Positions 16,869 to 25,616 of a DNA stretch of 64,000 nucleotides are shown here, in pieces; positions within the stretch are counted from its first letter, which is position 1, and the number at the start of each line of letters is the position of its first letter. Source of the DNA: Pleomorphomonas sp. JP5 (GTDB lineage Bacteria > Pseudomonadota > Alphaproteobacteria > Rhizobiales > Pleomorphomonadaceae); the NCBI RefSeq assembly GCF_023721815.1, contig NZ_JAMDLI010000007.1, positions 1 to 64,000 on the forward strand, read 5' to 3'. The notes under the pieces are model-generated. The model made no database searches. It saw nothing but the letters and a program-made list of their open reading frames with translations, and was not told the DNA's origin. A program made the position numbers and the translations under genes.

Positions 16869-17069
16869 ATGAAGCCCGAACTCACCCTGGACGAACTCCT
16901 CCGCGATCCCCTGGTGCTCACCGTCATGCGGGCCGATCGGGTTCACCCCGAGCGCCTGCGCCGCGAGCTGCGTCAGGTGGGCGATCGCTTCTTCAACGGC
17001 GGCGAGGACGACACGGTTCCCTGCTGGATGGCGGCCTCCACCGGTCGCGGCGAGGGCTGCACATGGTAA
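16869..17069 (+). CDS. Small protein coupled to the RND permease
   Basis: 66 residues, starting at an ATG after a CAGGAGA ribosome-binding site. It is acidic and helical (LTLDELLRDPLVLTVMRADRV, then HPERLRRELRQVGDRF), with no membrane segment. Its stop overlaps the permease start in ATGGTAA, so the two are translationally coupled. No known domain is recognised. It could be a small regulatory partner or simply a coupling cistron; being first in the operon, its translation should set permease expression. Confidence 0.7.
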   Translation: MKPELTLDELLRDPLVLTVMRADRVHPERLRRELRQVGDRFFNGGEDDTVPCWMAASTGRGEGCTW

Positions 17070-20000
17070 ACTTCTTCACCGAACGACCGATCTTCGCCTC
17101 GGCCATCGCCATCATCATGGTGCTGGCCGGCGCCATTTGCTACGTGCTGCTGCCGGTCGCCCAGTTTCCCGACATTTCGCCGCCGCAGGTGGTGGTCTCG
17201 GCCCACTACCCCGGCGCCAGCGCGCAAGTCGTGGCCGACACGGTGACCACGCCGCTGGAGCAGCAGATCAACGGCGTCGAGGGCATGACCTACATGTCCT
17301 CGTCGAGCTCCAACGACGGCTCGTCGACCATCACCGTCACCTTCGACGTCGGCTACCCCATCAACACCGCCGCCGTCGACGTGCAGAACCGCGTGTCGCA
17401 GGCCGCCTCCTCGCTGCCGGCCATCGTCAACCAGACCGGCGTGTCGGTCAGGAAGCAGAACCCCAACTTCGTCCTCATCGTCAACCTCATCTCGCCCGAC
17501 GGCTCGGTCGATCCGGTGGCGCTCAGCAACTACGCCGCCTTGCAGATCCTCGATCCCTTGAAGCGCGTGCCCGGCGTCGGCGACGTGCAGGTGTTCGGCG
17601 AGCGGCGCTATTCCATGCGCGTCTGGCTCGACCCCGACAAGCTCGCCAACCTCGGGCTGACCGCCGTCGACGCGCAGCAGGCCATCGCCGAGCAGAACGT
17701 GCAGGTCGCCGCCGGCAAGATCGGCCAGGCCCCCGCCCCCGCCGGCACCGCCTTCGAAATGCAGGTCAACGCCGTCGGCCGCCTCAGTAGCCCCGAGGAG
17801 TTCGGCGACATCGTGCTGCGCGCCGACGCGGCGAGCGGCGCCGTCGTGCGCCTGAAAGACGTTGCCCGCATCGAGCTGGGCGCGCTGCAATATTCCTCCT
17901 CCGCCTTCTTCGGCAAGGACCCGACGGTGGTGCTCGGCGTGTTCCAGATGCCCGGCTCCAACGCGCTCGACCTTCAGGCAGGCGTCAAGGCCAAGATGGA
18001 GGAGCTTTCCAAGCGCTTCCCGCCCGGCATCTCCTACGCCATGCACTACGACACCACCCGCTTCGTGCAGGCGTCGATGGACGACGTGTTGAAGACGCTG
18101 GGCGAAGCGCTGGTGCTGGTCATCGCCGTGGTCTTCATCTTCCTGCAAAGCTGGCGCACCACCGTCATCCCGGCCATCGCCATTCCGGTGTCGCTGGTGG
18201 GCACGCTGGTGGTGATGGAGCTCCTGGGCTTCTCGCTCAACATGCTCTCCCTCCTCGGCATGGTGCTCGCCATCGGCCTCGTGGTCGACGACGCCATCGT
18301 GGTGGTGGAGAATGTCGAGCGGCAGATCGAGGCCGGCCTCAAGCCGCTGGCCGCCACGCGCAAGGCCATGGCCGAGGTCACCGGCCCCATCATCGCCACC
18401 ACGGCGGTGCTGATGGCGGTGTTCATCCCCGTCGCCTTCATCCCCGGCGTCACCGGCCAGCTCTACAACCAGTTCGCGCTCACCGTGGCGATCTCCGTCG
18501 GCATATCCGCCTTCAACTCGCTGACGCTGAGCCCGGCCCTGTCGGCCGCCTTCCTGCGCCACCAGGGGGCGGTGCGCTTTGCCCCCTTCCGCTGGTTCAA
18601 TTCGGCCTTCGGCGCCATGTCGCATGCCTATGCGGCCAGCGTCGGCGGGCTGGTGAAGCTGCGCTATCTGGTGCTCGCCCTGTTCGTCGTCACCATCGGC
18701 GCCACCTACTGGCTGTGGAGCCGCACGCCCTCCACCTTCCTGCCGGTGGAAGACCAGGGCTACTTCTTCGTCGTGGTCCAGTTGCCCGACGGCGCCTCGC
18801 TGGAGCGGACCAACGCGGTCGCCGAACAGGTGCGCGACATTCTGGAAGCGACGCCCGGCATCGAAACCGTCGGCGCCATCTCCGGCCTCAACTTCCTGAC
18901 GTCGGCGGCGCAGTCCAACTCGGCGGTGGAGTTCGCCATCCTGAAGCCCTGGGAAGAGCGCGGGCCGGATCAGCATGCCTCGCGCATCGTCGAGGAGGTC
19001 CGTCCCAAGCTGATGGCCATCCCCGACGCCTTCGCGCTGTCGTTCGATCCGCCGTCCATCCCCGGCCTCGGCGCCACCGGCGGCTTCGAGTTCCAGGTGA
19101 AGGACCTCTCCGGCCAGGGCAGCCAGGCGCTGAACGACGCCACGCAGGGCCTGCTCGCCGCCGCCCGCCAGCAGCCCGAGCTCAACGCCCAGCAGCTGTT
19201 CTCAAGCTTCGGCACGTCGACGCCGCAGTTCGTCTACGACCTCGACCGCAACAAGGCCAAGCTCCTGGGGCTCAACCTGCCGGATATCTTCAACACCTTG
19301 CAGATCTATCTCGGCTCGCTCTACGTCAACGACTTCAACCTGTTCGGCCGCACCTTCCGCGTCACCTTGCAGGCCGACCAGGACGCCCGCTCCACGGCCA
19401 CCGATCTCACCCGCCTCTATGTCAGGAACAACAGCGGCGGCATGGTGCCGCTCTCCACCCTCGGCGAGTTGAAGCCCACCGTGGGCCCGGAAACGGTGCC
19501 GCACTACAACTCCAACGCCTCGGCGCTGATCAACGGCGGCCCCGCCCCCGGCTTCTCCTCCGGCCAGGCCATCGCCGCCATGGAGCGGGTGGCGAACGAA
19601 ACGCTGCCACGCGACTTCGGCTACGAGTGGACGGGCATCACCTTCCAGGAGCTGAAGGCCGGTTCGGCGGCCACCGCCGTGTTCGCGCTCGCCATCGTCT
19701 TCGTGTTCCTGATCCTCGCCGCCCAGTACGAGAGCTGGACCATGCCCTTCGTGGTGCTGCTCACCGTGCCCTTGGCGCTGTTCGGCGCGCTCGGGGCCAT
19801 CCAGTGGCGCGGCATGCAGATCGACGTCTACTCGCAGATCGGCTTCGTCATGCTGATCGGCCTCGCCGCCAAGAACGCCATCCTGATCGTCGAGTTCGCC
19901 CGCAAGCGGCGCGACGACGGCCTCGGCATCGTCGAGGCGGCCACCGAGGCGGCCCGCCTGCGCCTGCGCCCCATCCTGATGACGGCGCTCGCCTTCATCC

Positions 20001-20260
20001 TCGGCGCGGTGCCGCTGATGCTCGCCACCGGGGCGGGGGCTGCCAGCCGGCAGTCGCTCGGCACCACGGTGGTGGGCGGCATGCTGGCGGCCACCGTGCT
20101 CACCATGGTCTTCACCCCCGTGTTCTACGTGGTGATCGAGCGCCTGCGCGAACGGTGGAACCCCGCCGCCGTCGAGCGCGACGCCGCCCTCTTCCATCAC
20201 GCCCATCATCCCGTGGCCGCCAACGAGGTCGACGACGACCTCGCCAAGGCTGCTGAGTGA
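17063..20260 (+). CDS. RND multidrug efflux permease (HAE1/AcrB type)
   Basis: 1065 residues, full length for an inner-membrane hydrophobe/amphiphile efflux transporter. TM1 follows the NFFTERPIFA start. TM4 with LGMVLAIGLVVDDAIVVVEN carries the proton-relay Asp pair, and TM10 has GLAAKNAILIVEFA with the conserved Lys. Two large periplasmic loops are present. The C terminus has a His/Asp-rich tail. It is followed by a membrane-fusion protein gene; no outer-membrane channel is in the window, so it must use one encoded elsewhere. Control is probably by the divergent TetR protein. Confidence 0.97.
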   Translation: MVNFFTERPIFASAIAIIMVLAGAICYVLLPVAQFPDISPPQVVVSAHYPGASAQVVADTVTTPLEQQINGVEGMTYMSSSSSNDGSSTITVTFDVGYPINTAAVDVQNRVSQAASSLPAIVNQTGVSVRKQNPNFVLIVNLISPDGSVDPVALSNYAALQILDPLKRVPGVGDVQVFGERRYSMRVWLDPDKLANLGLTAVDAQQAIAEQNVQVAAGKIGQAPAPAGTAFEMQVNAVGRLSSPEEFGDIVLRADAASGAVVRLKDVARIELGALQYSSSAFFGKDPTVVLGVFQMPGSNALDLQAGVKAKMEELSKRFPPGISYAMHYDTTRFVQASMDDVLKTLGEALVLVIAVVFIFLQSWRTTVIPAIAIPVSLVGTLVVMELLGFSLNMLSLLGMVLAIGLVVDDAIVVVENVERQIEAGLKPLAATRKAMAEVTGPIIATTAVLMAVFIPVAFIPGVTGQLYNQFALTVAISVGISAFNSLTLSPALSAAFLRHQGAVRFAPFRWFNSAFGAMSHAYAASVGGLVKLRYLVLALFVVTIGATYWLWSRTPSTFLPVEDQGYFFVVVQLPDGASLERTNAVAEQVRDILEATPGIETVGAISGLNFLTSAAQSNSAVEFAILKPWEERGPDQHASRIVEEVRPKLMAIPDAFALSFDPPSIPGLGATGGFEFQVKDLSGQGSQALNDATQGLLAAARQQPELNAQQLFSSFGTSTPQFVYDLDRNKAKLLGLNLPDIFNTLQIYLGSLYVNDFNLFGRTFRVTLQADQDARSTATDLTRLYVRNNSGGMVPLSTLGELKPTVGPETVPHYNSNASALINGGPAPGFSSGQAIAAMERVANETLPRDFGYEWTGITFQELKAGSAATAVFALAIVFVFLILAAQYESWTMPFVVLLTVPLALFGALGAIQWRGMQIDVYSQIGFVMLIGLAAKNAILIVEFARKRRDDGLGIVEAATEAARLRLRPILMTALAFILGAVPLMLATGAGAASRQSLGTTVVGGMLAATVLTMVFTPVFYVVIERLRERWNPAAVERDAALFHHAHHPVAANEVDDDLAKAAE

Positions 20261-20274
20261 CCGGAGTTTTCATC

Positions 20275-21465
20275 ATGTCTTTCCTGACGAAACGCCCCAT
20301 CACCTCCCTGTTCACGCTGGCCGTCGTGGCCGGCGGCGCCAGCCTCATCCACCCGGCGGTGCAAGGCTATGTCGGCGACCTCTTCGCCCCCCCGGCGGCG
20401 GCCACCCCCGCCGCGCAGGCGCCCCAGGCCATGCCGGTGCCCGTCGAGAAGGTGGCAAAGCGCACGCTGCCGGTCTATCTCGACTATCCCGCCCGCACCG
20501 AGGCGATCCAGTCCGTCTCGCTGCAAGCCAAGGTCACCGGCTATCTCCGCGAGCGCGTCGTGGCCGACGGCGCCGACGTCAAGGCCGGCGACGTGCTCTA
20601 TGTGATCGACGACCGCGACGCCCAGACGGCGCTCGATCAGGCCAGGGCCCAGCTTCAGCGCGACACCGCCCAGGTCGACTATCTCCGCTCCAGCCTCCAG
20701 CGCGGCGAGGAGCTGTCGCAGAAGGGCTTCCTCGCCAAGGATGGCTTCGACCAGCGCACCAGCTCGCTGCGTCAGGCCGAGGCGGGCATCGCCATCGACA
20801 AGGCGGCGGTGGCGGCGGCCGAGCTCGACATCGAGCGTTCGACCATCCGCGCGCCCTTCGCCGGCCGGCTCAGTCGGGGCGCCGCGTCGGTGGGCACGCT
20901 GGTCACCTCCGGCCAGACGGTGCTCAACACGCTGGTGCAGCTCGACCCGATCTACGTCACCTTCAACCCGGCCGAAAAGGAACTTTCCGCCATCAAGGCC
21001 GCCCTTGAGAAGGGCGAGGTGACGGCCGAAATCACCCTACCCGGCCAGGAGGGAAGTCAGGAAGGCAGCAAGGCCTACGCCGGCAAGCTCACCTTCATCG
21101 ACAACCGCCTCGACGCCTCCACCGGCACGGTCGCCGCCCGCGCCACCATCGCCAACGGCAAGTTCGACCTCCTGCCCGGCCAATACGTCCACCTGCGCCT
21201 CTCGGTCGGCGAACAGCCGGATGTGCTGATGGCCCCGCAGGTGGCGCTCGGCTCCAGCCAGCTCGGCAAATACGTCTACGTCATCGGCAAGGAGGGCACA
21301 GTGGAACAGCGCATGGTCGAAACAGGCCGCACCGACGGCCCCGACATCGCCATCCTCTCCGGCCTCAATGAGAACGACCTCGTCATCTCCGGCAACCTCC
21401 AGAAGATCTGGCCGGGCGTGCCGGTGCAGCCCCTGCCGGAGAAGGAAAACCTCGCCTCGCGGTAA
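20275..21465 (+). CDS. RND periplasmic adaptor (membrane fusion protein)
   Basis: 396 residues. It has one N-terminal hydrophobic segment (SLFTLAVVAGGASLIHPAV), then a lipoyl/barrel-sandwich region (SVSLQAKVTGYL), a coiled-coil hairpin with DGFDQRTSSLRQAEAGI, the second lipoyl half (IERSTIRAPFAGRLSR) and a C-terminal beta-barrel. The ATG at 20275 has GGAG ten bases upstream and is preferred to the GTG overlapping the permease stop. The adaptor gene follows the permease, reversed from the usual order. A strong terminator follows. Confidence 0.93.
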   Translation: MSFLTKRPITSLFTLAVVAGGASLIHPAVQGYVGDLFAPPAAATPAAQAPQAMPVPVEKVAKRTLPVYLDYPARTEAIQSVSLQAKVTGYLRERVVADGADVKAGDVLYVIDDRDAQTALDQARAQLQRDTAQVDYLRSSLQRGEELSQKGFLAKDGFDQRTSSLRQAEAGIAIDKAAVAAAELDIERSTIRAPFAGRLSRGAASVGTLVTSGQTVLNTLVQLDPIYVTFNPAEKELSAIKAALEKGEVTAEITLPGQEGSQEGSKAYAGKLTFIDNRLDASTGTVAARATIANGKFDLLPGQYVHLRLSVGEQPDVLMAPQVALGSSQLGKYVYVIGKEGTVEQRMVETGRTDGPDIAILSGLNENDLVISGNLQKIWPGVPVQPLPEKENLASR

Positions 21466-21491
21466 TCCCGCCGACACCCCGCGAGCGACAT

Positions 21492-21527
21492 CCGCCGCCG
21501 GTTCGAAAGGGCCGGCGGCGGTGTTTT
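21492..21527 (+). terminator. Rho-independent terminator of the efflux operon
   Basis: CCGCCGCCGG (21492-21501) and CCGGCGGCGG (21512-21521) form a 10-bp stem followed by TGTTTTA, 26 bp after the adaptor stop codon. The rest of 21528-21777 is AT-richer and probably holds the promoter of the next gene pair. Confidence 0.85.
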
Positions 21528-21777
21528 AGCACGAGCGCCGGTATATCGCACCCGCAAAGCCCAACACATCCTGCAAGCGGCAGTTTCCTGTGTCACAGCG
21601 CTCTATGAGTGAGCCACATCCCCCGAAGCTCCTCTTATCGTGCAAGTAGCATCCGCTCATATCAGATGCTAAACACACATCGTATATGCTGAGTCCAGCG
21701 AGTACGCGTCGGGAAGGAGTCAGCTATCTGTTTCGCAGCGTTGAAACACTAGCTCTTTGACGCATTGTTGAGGCGAA

Positions 21778-23067
21778 ATGATCAACGAAATTAGGCTCAA
21801 AAATTTCAAGAGTTTCGCCGATGGGGCCCTCAGGGTTGGTCCCTTCACCGTGATGGTTGGAACGAACGCCAGCGGCAAAAGCAACATGAGGGACGCCTTC
21901 CGCTTTCTGCATGGAATAGGTCGTGGGTACACGCTAGCGGAAATAATAGGCGGGAAATATGGCTCCGGCGGACAAGTCGAATGGGGCGCGTTGAGAGGAT
22001 CCGCCCGTGAAATTGTCCGATTTGGAAAAGAAAAATTCTCTCTCGAAGTCACTTTCTCATATACATCCACAAGTCGCTATACTTACCATATTACCGTTAT
22101 GGAGGATCAAAACGTCCGATCTGGCTTTAGAGTAATCAAAGAATTATTAGCTCCAAGCTACAGCGACTGGCTGGGCGAATGCATTTACACTAGCCATCCT
22201 GGCGTTGGAGATCCGATCAACAATCAGGAAGACGAGAAAAAACTGCTTCTTCGCATGAGTAAAACAGGTGATCAGCGTAGGCTAGGCGCGAGGCTAGAAG
22301 CGAGATCAGATCAGCCTGCGTTGACGCAGATTGCCGACTCAAAGCGTATTTCAAGGTATCAGCGGGATAGAATTGAATTCGCCGTTCAGCTTTTCTCTAG
22401 TATGCGCTTCCTAGACCTCGTTCCTGATGCAATGCGGAAACCCGCGTTCCCGGGGCAAACTGTCCTTGGTGATAGTGGAGAGAACCTATCAACGGTTCTC
22501 CAGGATATCTGCAGCGATTCCACAAAAAAAGGCACAATAATTGAGTGGATACGTGAACTCACCCCAATGGATATAAAGGACCTAGCATTTGTCCCGGACG
22601 GGATAACGGGTCTCGTTCAGTTGGCAATCGTCGAATATAGCGGGCAAATAGTATCCTCATACAGCGTATCCGACGGAACTTTAAGGTTTTTGGCAATGTT
22701 GGCAGCTCTCTTCGGGAGCAAGCCCGCTATGGTCTACTTTTTTGAAGAAATAGATAATGGAATACATCCATCGAGATTAAGGGTTCTACTCGATATGATA
22801 GAAACACAAACAAAAAAGCGAGGAACGCAGGTCATAACGACGACGCATTCTCCGGATCTGCTATCGATGATCAGCGATGAGACGTTCGAGAACACTTCAG
22901 TAGTGGCGAGAGCTTCCGGCGGGGCATTTTCCATCATTAAACCCGTAAAAACACTACCAAAAGCAATAGAACTAAGGAAAGATCAGGGACTTGGGCGACT
23001 CCACGCGTCCGGATGGATGGAAGACATAGTTTCTTTTACTATCGAACATAATCAGGAAGAGAGATAG
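21778..23067 (+). CDS. AAA-family ATPase (OLD/RecF-like) of a two-gene accessory module
   Basis: 429 residues, ABC-type ATPase of the SMC/RecF/OLD class. It starts INEIRLKNFKSF, with Walker A VGTNASGKSN near residues 27-36. The Walker B region is MVYFFEEIDNGIHPSRL near residue 320, and the H-loop is TTTHSPDLLS. Between them lies a helical insert without clear coiled coils. GC and codon use are well below those of neighbouring genes, a sign of transfer. It is followed after 3 bp by a small TOPRIM-like gene. ATPase plus separate TOPRIM-like protein recalls OLD, Gabija and PARIS logic, but I cannot assign it to a named system. Confidence 0.9.
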   Translation: MINEIRLKNFKSFADGALRVGPFTVMVGTNASGKSNMRDAFRFLHGIGRGYTLAEIIGGKYGSGGQVEWGALRGSAREIVRFGKEKFSLEVTFSYTSTSRYTYHITVMEDQNVRSGFRVIKELLAPSYSDWLGECIYTSHPGVGDPINNQEDEKKLLLRMSKTGDQRRLGARLEARSDQPALTQIADSKRISRYQRDRIEFAVQLFSSMRFLDLVPDAMRKPAFPGQTVLGDSGENLSTVLQDICSDSTKKGTIIEWIRELTPMDIKDLAFVPDGITGLVQLAIVEYSGQIVSSYSVSDGTLRFLAMLAALFGSKPAMVYFFEEIDNGIHPSRLRVLLDMIETQTKKRGTQVITTTHSPDLLSMISDETFENTSVVARASGGAFSIIKPVKTLPKAIELRKDQGLGRLHASGWMEDIVSFTIEHNQEER

Positions 23068-23070
23068 TAA

Positions 23071-23634
23071 ATGAAGGTTCTTATCATCCCTGAGGATTTC
23101 AGGAACGACCAGTACATTTTAACCCCAATCTTCAAGAAGCTTCTCTCGATGATGGGCAAAAATAACGCGCAAATTCGCGTTTGCCTTGACCCACTATTGC
23201 GAGGAGTGAGCGAAGCGCTAAATACAGATAAGATTAAACAAATCGTCGACAGATACATTGGAACCGTGGATATATTTGTCCTTTGCGTAGACAGAGATGG
23301 GGTTCCAGGAAGAAGGGCGCGACTAGACGAGATTGAAGAAATATTTACTGAGTGCACTATAATTGGTGAGAACGCCTGGGAGGAGCTTGAGACCTGGGTC
23401 TTGGCGGGTGTCGCACTCCCCAAAGACTGGAGTTGGGCAGACGTGCGCGCAGATATTTCGGTGAAAGAACACTATTTTGATGAGTTATGCAGACGTAGAA
23501 AGATAACAGATGGCCCCGGAAGAGGGCGAAAGGTATTAGGAGAGGAAGCGTCAAGGCGGGTCGATTTGATCATCGCTAAATGTCAGGAAGATTTTGGGAA
23601 CTTGGCAGCTCGAATTCGACTGGCATGCGAGTAA
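23071..23634 (+). CDS. DUF4276-like TOPRIM-fold partner protein
   Basis: 187 residues. VLIIPEDF at the start supplies a conserved acidic residue after the first strand. FVLCVDRDG near residue 70 gives a DxD, and ENAWEELETWVLAG adds further acidic residues: the pattern of TOPRIM-like nuclease or effector proteins that accompany AAA ATPases. The C-terminal half has a conserved-looking GPGRGRK and terminal helices. It is the second gene of a tight operon with the upstream ATPase. Nuclease activity is inferred. Confidence 0.75.
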   Translation: MKVLIIPEDFRNDQYILTPIFKKLLSMMGKNNAQIRVCLDPLLRGVSEALNTDKIKQIVDRYIGTVDIFVLCVDRDGVPGRRARLDEIEEIFTECTIIGENAWEELETWVLAGVALPKDWSWADVRADISVKEHYFDELCRRRKITDGPGRGRKVLGEEASRRVDLIIAKCQEDFGNLAARIRLACE

Positions 23635-23732
23635 TTGTTTGGGGAACTAGAAGCGATTTGGGATGTGGAACTGTCGACTAACGGGCAAGTGCGGCCTAAT
23701 CCCGATTTGGCAAGGAGTGCGGCTTTCGTAGC

Positions 23733-23757
23733 TTTTCCGAGTTTTTCGGAAAAACTT
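23733..23757 (+). terminator. Terminator after the AAA/TOPRIM pair
   Basis: TTTTCCGA-GTTTT-TCGGAAAA, an 8-bp stem about 100 bp after the last stop codon. The flanking A and T runs make it usable in both directions, which fits the convergent gene that ends at 23774. Confidence 0.6.
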
Positions 23758-23773
23758 CGGCACCAAACTTGGG

Positions 23774-24295
23774 TTAGTCTCGCGGAAGCGTTACTGGTTT
23801 TTTAACGACCTCTAACTGGGCCGTCTCTTCCTCCCTCAAGAACGCCACGAACCGCCCCCGAAACACCCCCACCGCCTCATCCCCACACCTCAACGCCGCC
23901 TCGACCTCCACCCGCGCCTTCTTCCGGCTCTCCAGCGTCTTCAGGAACCCCGGCCAATCAGCGTCGGCGTTGATCGCCCCCGTCGCCACGAACTCCCCTC
24001 GTATCGGCCGCTGATACTCCATGGTGTTGGAGTGGATGACGATCTCTGTGGGCAGGCCGGCGTCGGTCAGGCGGACGTGGAGGGTGGACCAGGCCGCGAG
24101 GATGCAGAGGGTCGAGGCGCTGCCGCCGAAGCCGGTGCCCTTGGGATTGATGTTGGGGGCGAGCGGGGCGGCGAGGGTGACGGTGTCTGAGGTGATCGAG
24201 CGCACCGACACGCCCATCGCCTTGGTAAGCGGGATCTGCTCGTGCAGATAGATTTCCAGATCGTCTCGTTCCATCGCGGTGGCCGGCTCCAGCAT
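23774..24295 (-). CDS. YiiD C-terminal-type thioesterase-like protein
   Basis: 173 residues with a hot-dog-fold pattern: LAAPLAPNINPKGTGFGGSASTLCILAAWSTLHVRL is the central helix region and EIVIHSNTMEYQRPIRGEFVATG the following strands. This matches the thioesterase-like domain at the end of E. coli YiiD and its stand-alone relatives; the substrate is unknown. An alternative start is the ATG at 24274. The upstream region is a family A repeat pair, so its promoter must be close to or within the repeats. Confidence 0.75.
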   Translation of the reverse strand: MLEPATAMERDDLEIYLHEQIPLTKAMGVSVRSITSDTVTLAAPLAPNINPKGTGFGGSASTLCILAAWSTLHVRLTDAGLPTEIVIHSNTMEYQRPIRGEFVATGAINADADWPGFLKTLESRKKARVEVEAALRCGDEAVGVFRGRFVAFLREEETAQLEVVKKPVTLPRD

Positions 24296-24375
24296 CGAGC
24301 CCTGTCGGGCAAGGCGGGGAGCAAGCTATCCCAACGCCACTCCCGGGCCAAATGCGACCGATATCTCCGGCGGCG

Positions 24376-24590
24376 CCTCTTCCTGCCTGAGATCCTCTGC
24401 CTTCGCAGAGGAGGACAGCTTTATACATAGGAAACAGCGGGATAGTGCGTCGTTCTCTGGATAGAGCATCGCGCATCGGATGGCGCAACGCTCTCCGGCT
24501 GGTCTCCTGTTCCCATCATACTGTCCTCCTCTGCCTTCGCAGAGGATCTCAGGCAGGAAGAGGCAATAGGCCGATATGGGGCTCCTCCAC
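24376..24590. repeat. Repeat family A, inverted pair with variant hairpin
   Basis: Minus unit near 24388-24430 and plus unit near 24520-24560, both with the hairpin TCCTCTGC-CTTC-GCAGAGGA and the terminal CTCAGGCAGG motif. Compared with the TCCTGCGC type, both stem halves have changed together. The spacer keeps the inner inverted GGGATA and related blocks. Confidence 0.75.
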
Positions 24591-24636
24591 CACGCGAACC
24601 GGTTGACAACTCCCGCCCCCGCGCTAACGTCACCCC

Positions 24637-24702
24637 ATGACCACGACGCTCTCCCTTTCGACGTCCTCGACCACCGCCGCGCGGCGGTTGGTTGCGTCAT
24701 GA
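24637..24702 (+). CDS. Putative leader peptide, Thr/Ser-rich
   Basis: A 21-residue ORF with 6 Thr and 5 Ser, starting MTTTLSLS and ending RRLVAS. It would be translated from a leaderless transcript. Its later codons form the first attenuator hairpin, and its stop lies 29 bp before the terminator stem. The composition recalls threonine-type leaders, yet the downstream gene is not biosynthetic, so it may sense ribosome stalling more generally. Confidence 0.45.
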   Translation: MTTTLSLSTSSTTAARRLVAS

Positions 24703-24731
24703 GCTAGAGCCGCTTCAGACGAAACCGATCG

Positions 24732-24758
24732 ACCCGCCGGATGCGAGCGGGTTTTTTT
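24732..24758 (+). terminator. Intrinsic terminator before the nucleotidyltransferase gene
   Basis: ACCCGC, a 9-nt loop, GCGGGT and a run of T. It sits upstream of a gene rather than downstream, so it either ends a small RNA or serves as an attenuator. Confidence 0.65.
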
Positions 24759-24794
24759 GTGCCTGCCGCGTCCCGCCTGATGGAGGACGACAGC

Positions 24795-25544
24795 ATGCAG
24801 CGCATCGAAGCCGCATTGGCGGCAGCCCGCAAATGCCTTGCCACCCGCTTCAAGGGCGCATCGCACCTGTTCGTCGCCGGCTCGATCCTGCGCGGCGAGG
24901 GCAACGCCTTCTCCGATATCGACATGGTCGTCCTCTACCCGAGGCTCGAGCGGGCGTGGCGGGAGTCTTTCGTGCTCGACGGCTTTCCCATCGAGGCCTT
25001 CGTGCAGGATCCCGAGACGCTCGCCTACTTCTTGCAGAACGACGCGGAGCGCGGCGTCCCCGTCATGGTCGACATGGTGGCGAACGGCGTCATCATCAGT
25101 GACGCGCCGGCCGAGGCCGCCGCCATCCAGCAACGCGCGCGGCAGGTGCTCGCCGCCGGGCCGAAGCCGCTCTCCGGCGCTCCGCTCGATGCCCTGCGCT
25201 ACATCCTGACCGATCTTGCCGACGACCTGCGCGCCGAGCGACCGGCCGACGAGATCGCCGCCACCGCCGCGCAGCTCCATCCCCGCCTGATCGACCTGAT
25301 GCTGCTCGGGCGCAACCGCTGGACCGGCAATGGAAAATGGGGGCCGCGCCTGCTGCGGCGGCTCGATCGGCGCCTTGCGGAGGAAGCCGCCGAGGCGTTC
25401 AAGGACGCCGTGCTCGGCAAGCCGGCCGCGCTCCTGTCGCTGACCGATCGCGAGCTGGCCCGCCACGGCGGCGGCTGTTTCGACGGCTACCGCTCCGACG
25501 CGGCCGAGAGCGCGCGGCTGCCCTCCGGCAACGTCCCCCATTGA
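24795..25544 (+). CDS. Nucleotidyltransferase-domain protein
   Basis: 249 residues. The polymerase-beta-type nucleotidyltransferase signature is clear: VAGSILRGEGNAFSDIDMVVL (GS, then DxD) near residues 28-48, with a possible third acidic residue in PVMVDMVANG. The C-terminal half is helical. The fold is shared by aminoglycoside/lincosamide nucleotidyltransferases and MNT-type antitoxins; the substrate is not predictable. The ATG at 24795 was chosen because GGAGG lies eight bases upstream. The attenuator-like leader directly upstream suggests conditional expression. Confidence 0.8.
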   Translation: MQRIEAALAAARKCLATRFKGASHLFVAGSILRGEGNAFSDIDMVVLYPRLERAWRESFVLDGFPIEAFVQDPETLAYFLQNDAERGVPVMVDMVANGVIISDAPAEAAAIQQRARQVLAAGPKPLSGAPLDALRYILTDLADDLRAERPADEIAATAAQLHPRLIDLMLLGRNRWTGNGKWGPRLLRRLDRRLAEEAAEAFKDAVLGKPAALLSLTDRELARHGGGCFDGYRSDAAESARLPSGNVPH

Positions 25545-25616
25545 CGGCGCGGCCTTTCATCACGATAGCTCGCGCGAACAGGCGGGCACCGCCACACAAG
25601 CGACAGGAGCAAAATC

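Larger units (their letters stand above)
24603..24758 (+). promoter_or_regulatory. Attenuator-like leader with own promoter
   Basis: TTGACA (24603-24608) and TAACGT (24625-24630) with a 16-bp spacer would start transcription at about 24637, the A of a 21-codon ORF. Downstream sequence can form three mutually exclusive pairings: CCGCCGC:GCGGCGG (24674-24687), CGGCGG:CCGCCG (24682-24687 with 24734-24739), and the terminator ACCCGC:GCGGGT (24732-24737 with 24747-24752) followed by seven T. This is the 1:2, 2:3, 3:4 layout of ribosome-controlled attenuation, placed just before a nucleotidyltransferase gene. Confidence 0.55.

Noticed and set aside
16973-18976. A 667-codon minus-strand frame over the RND permease
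   Set aside because: His/Asp/Gly-rich antisense frame with no domain; the permease on the other strand is unambiguous.
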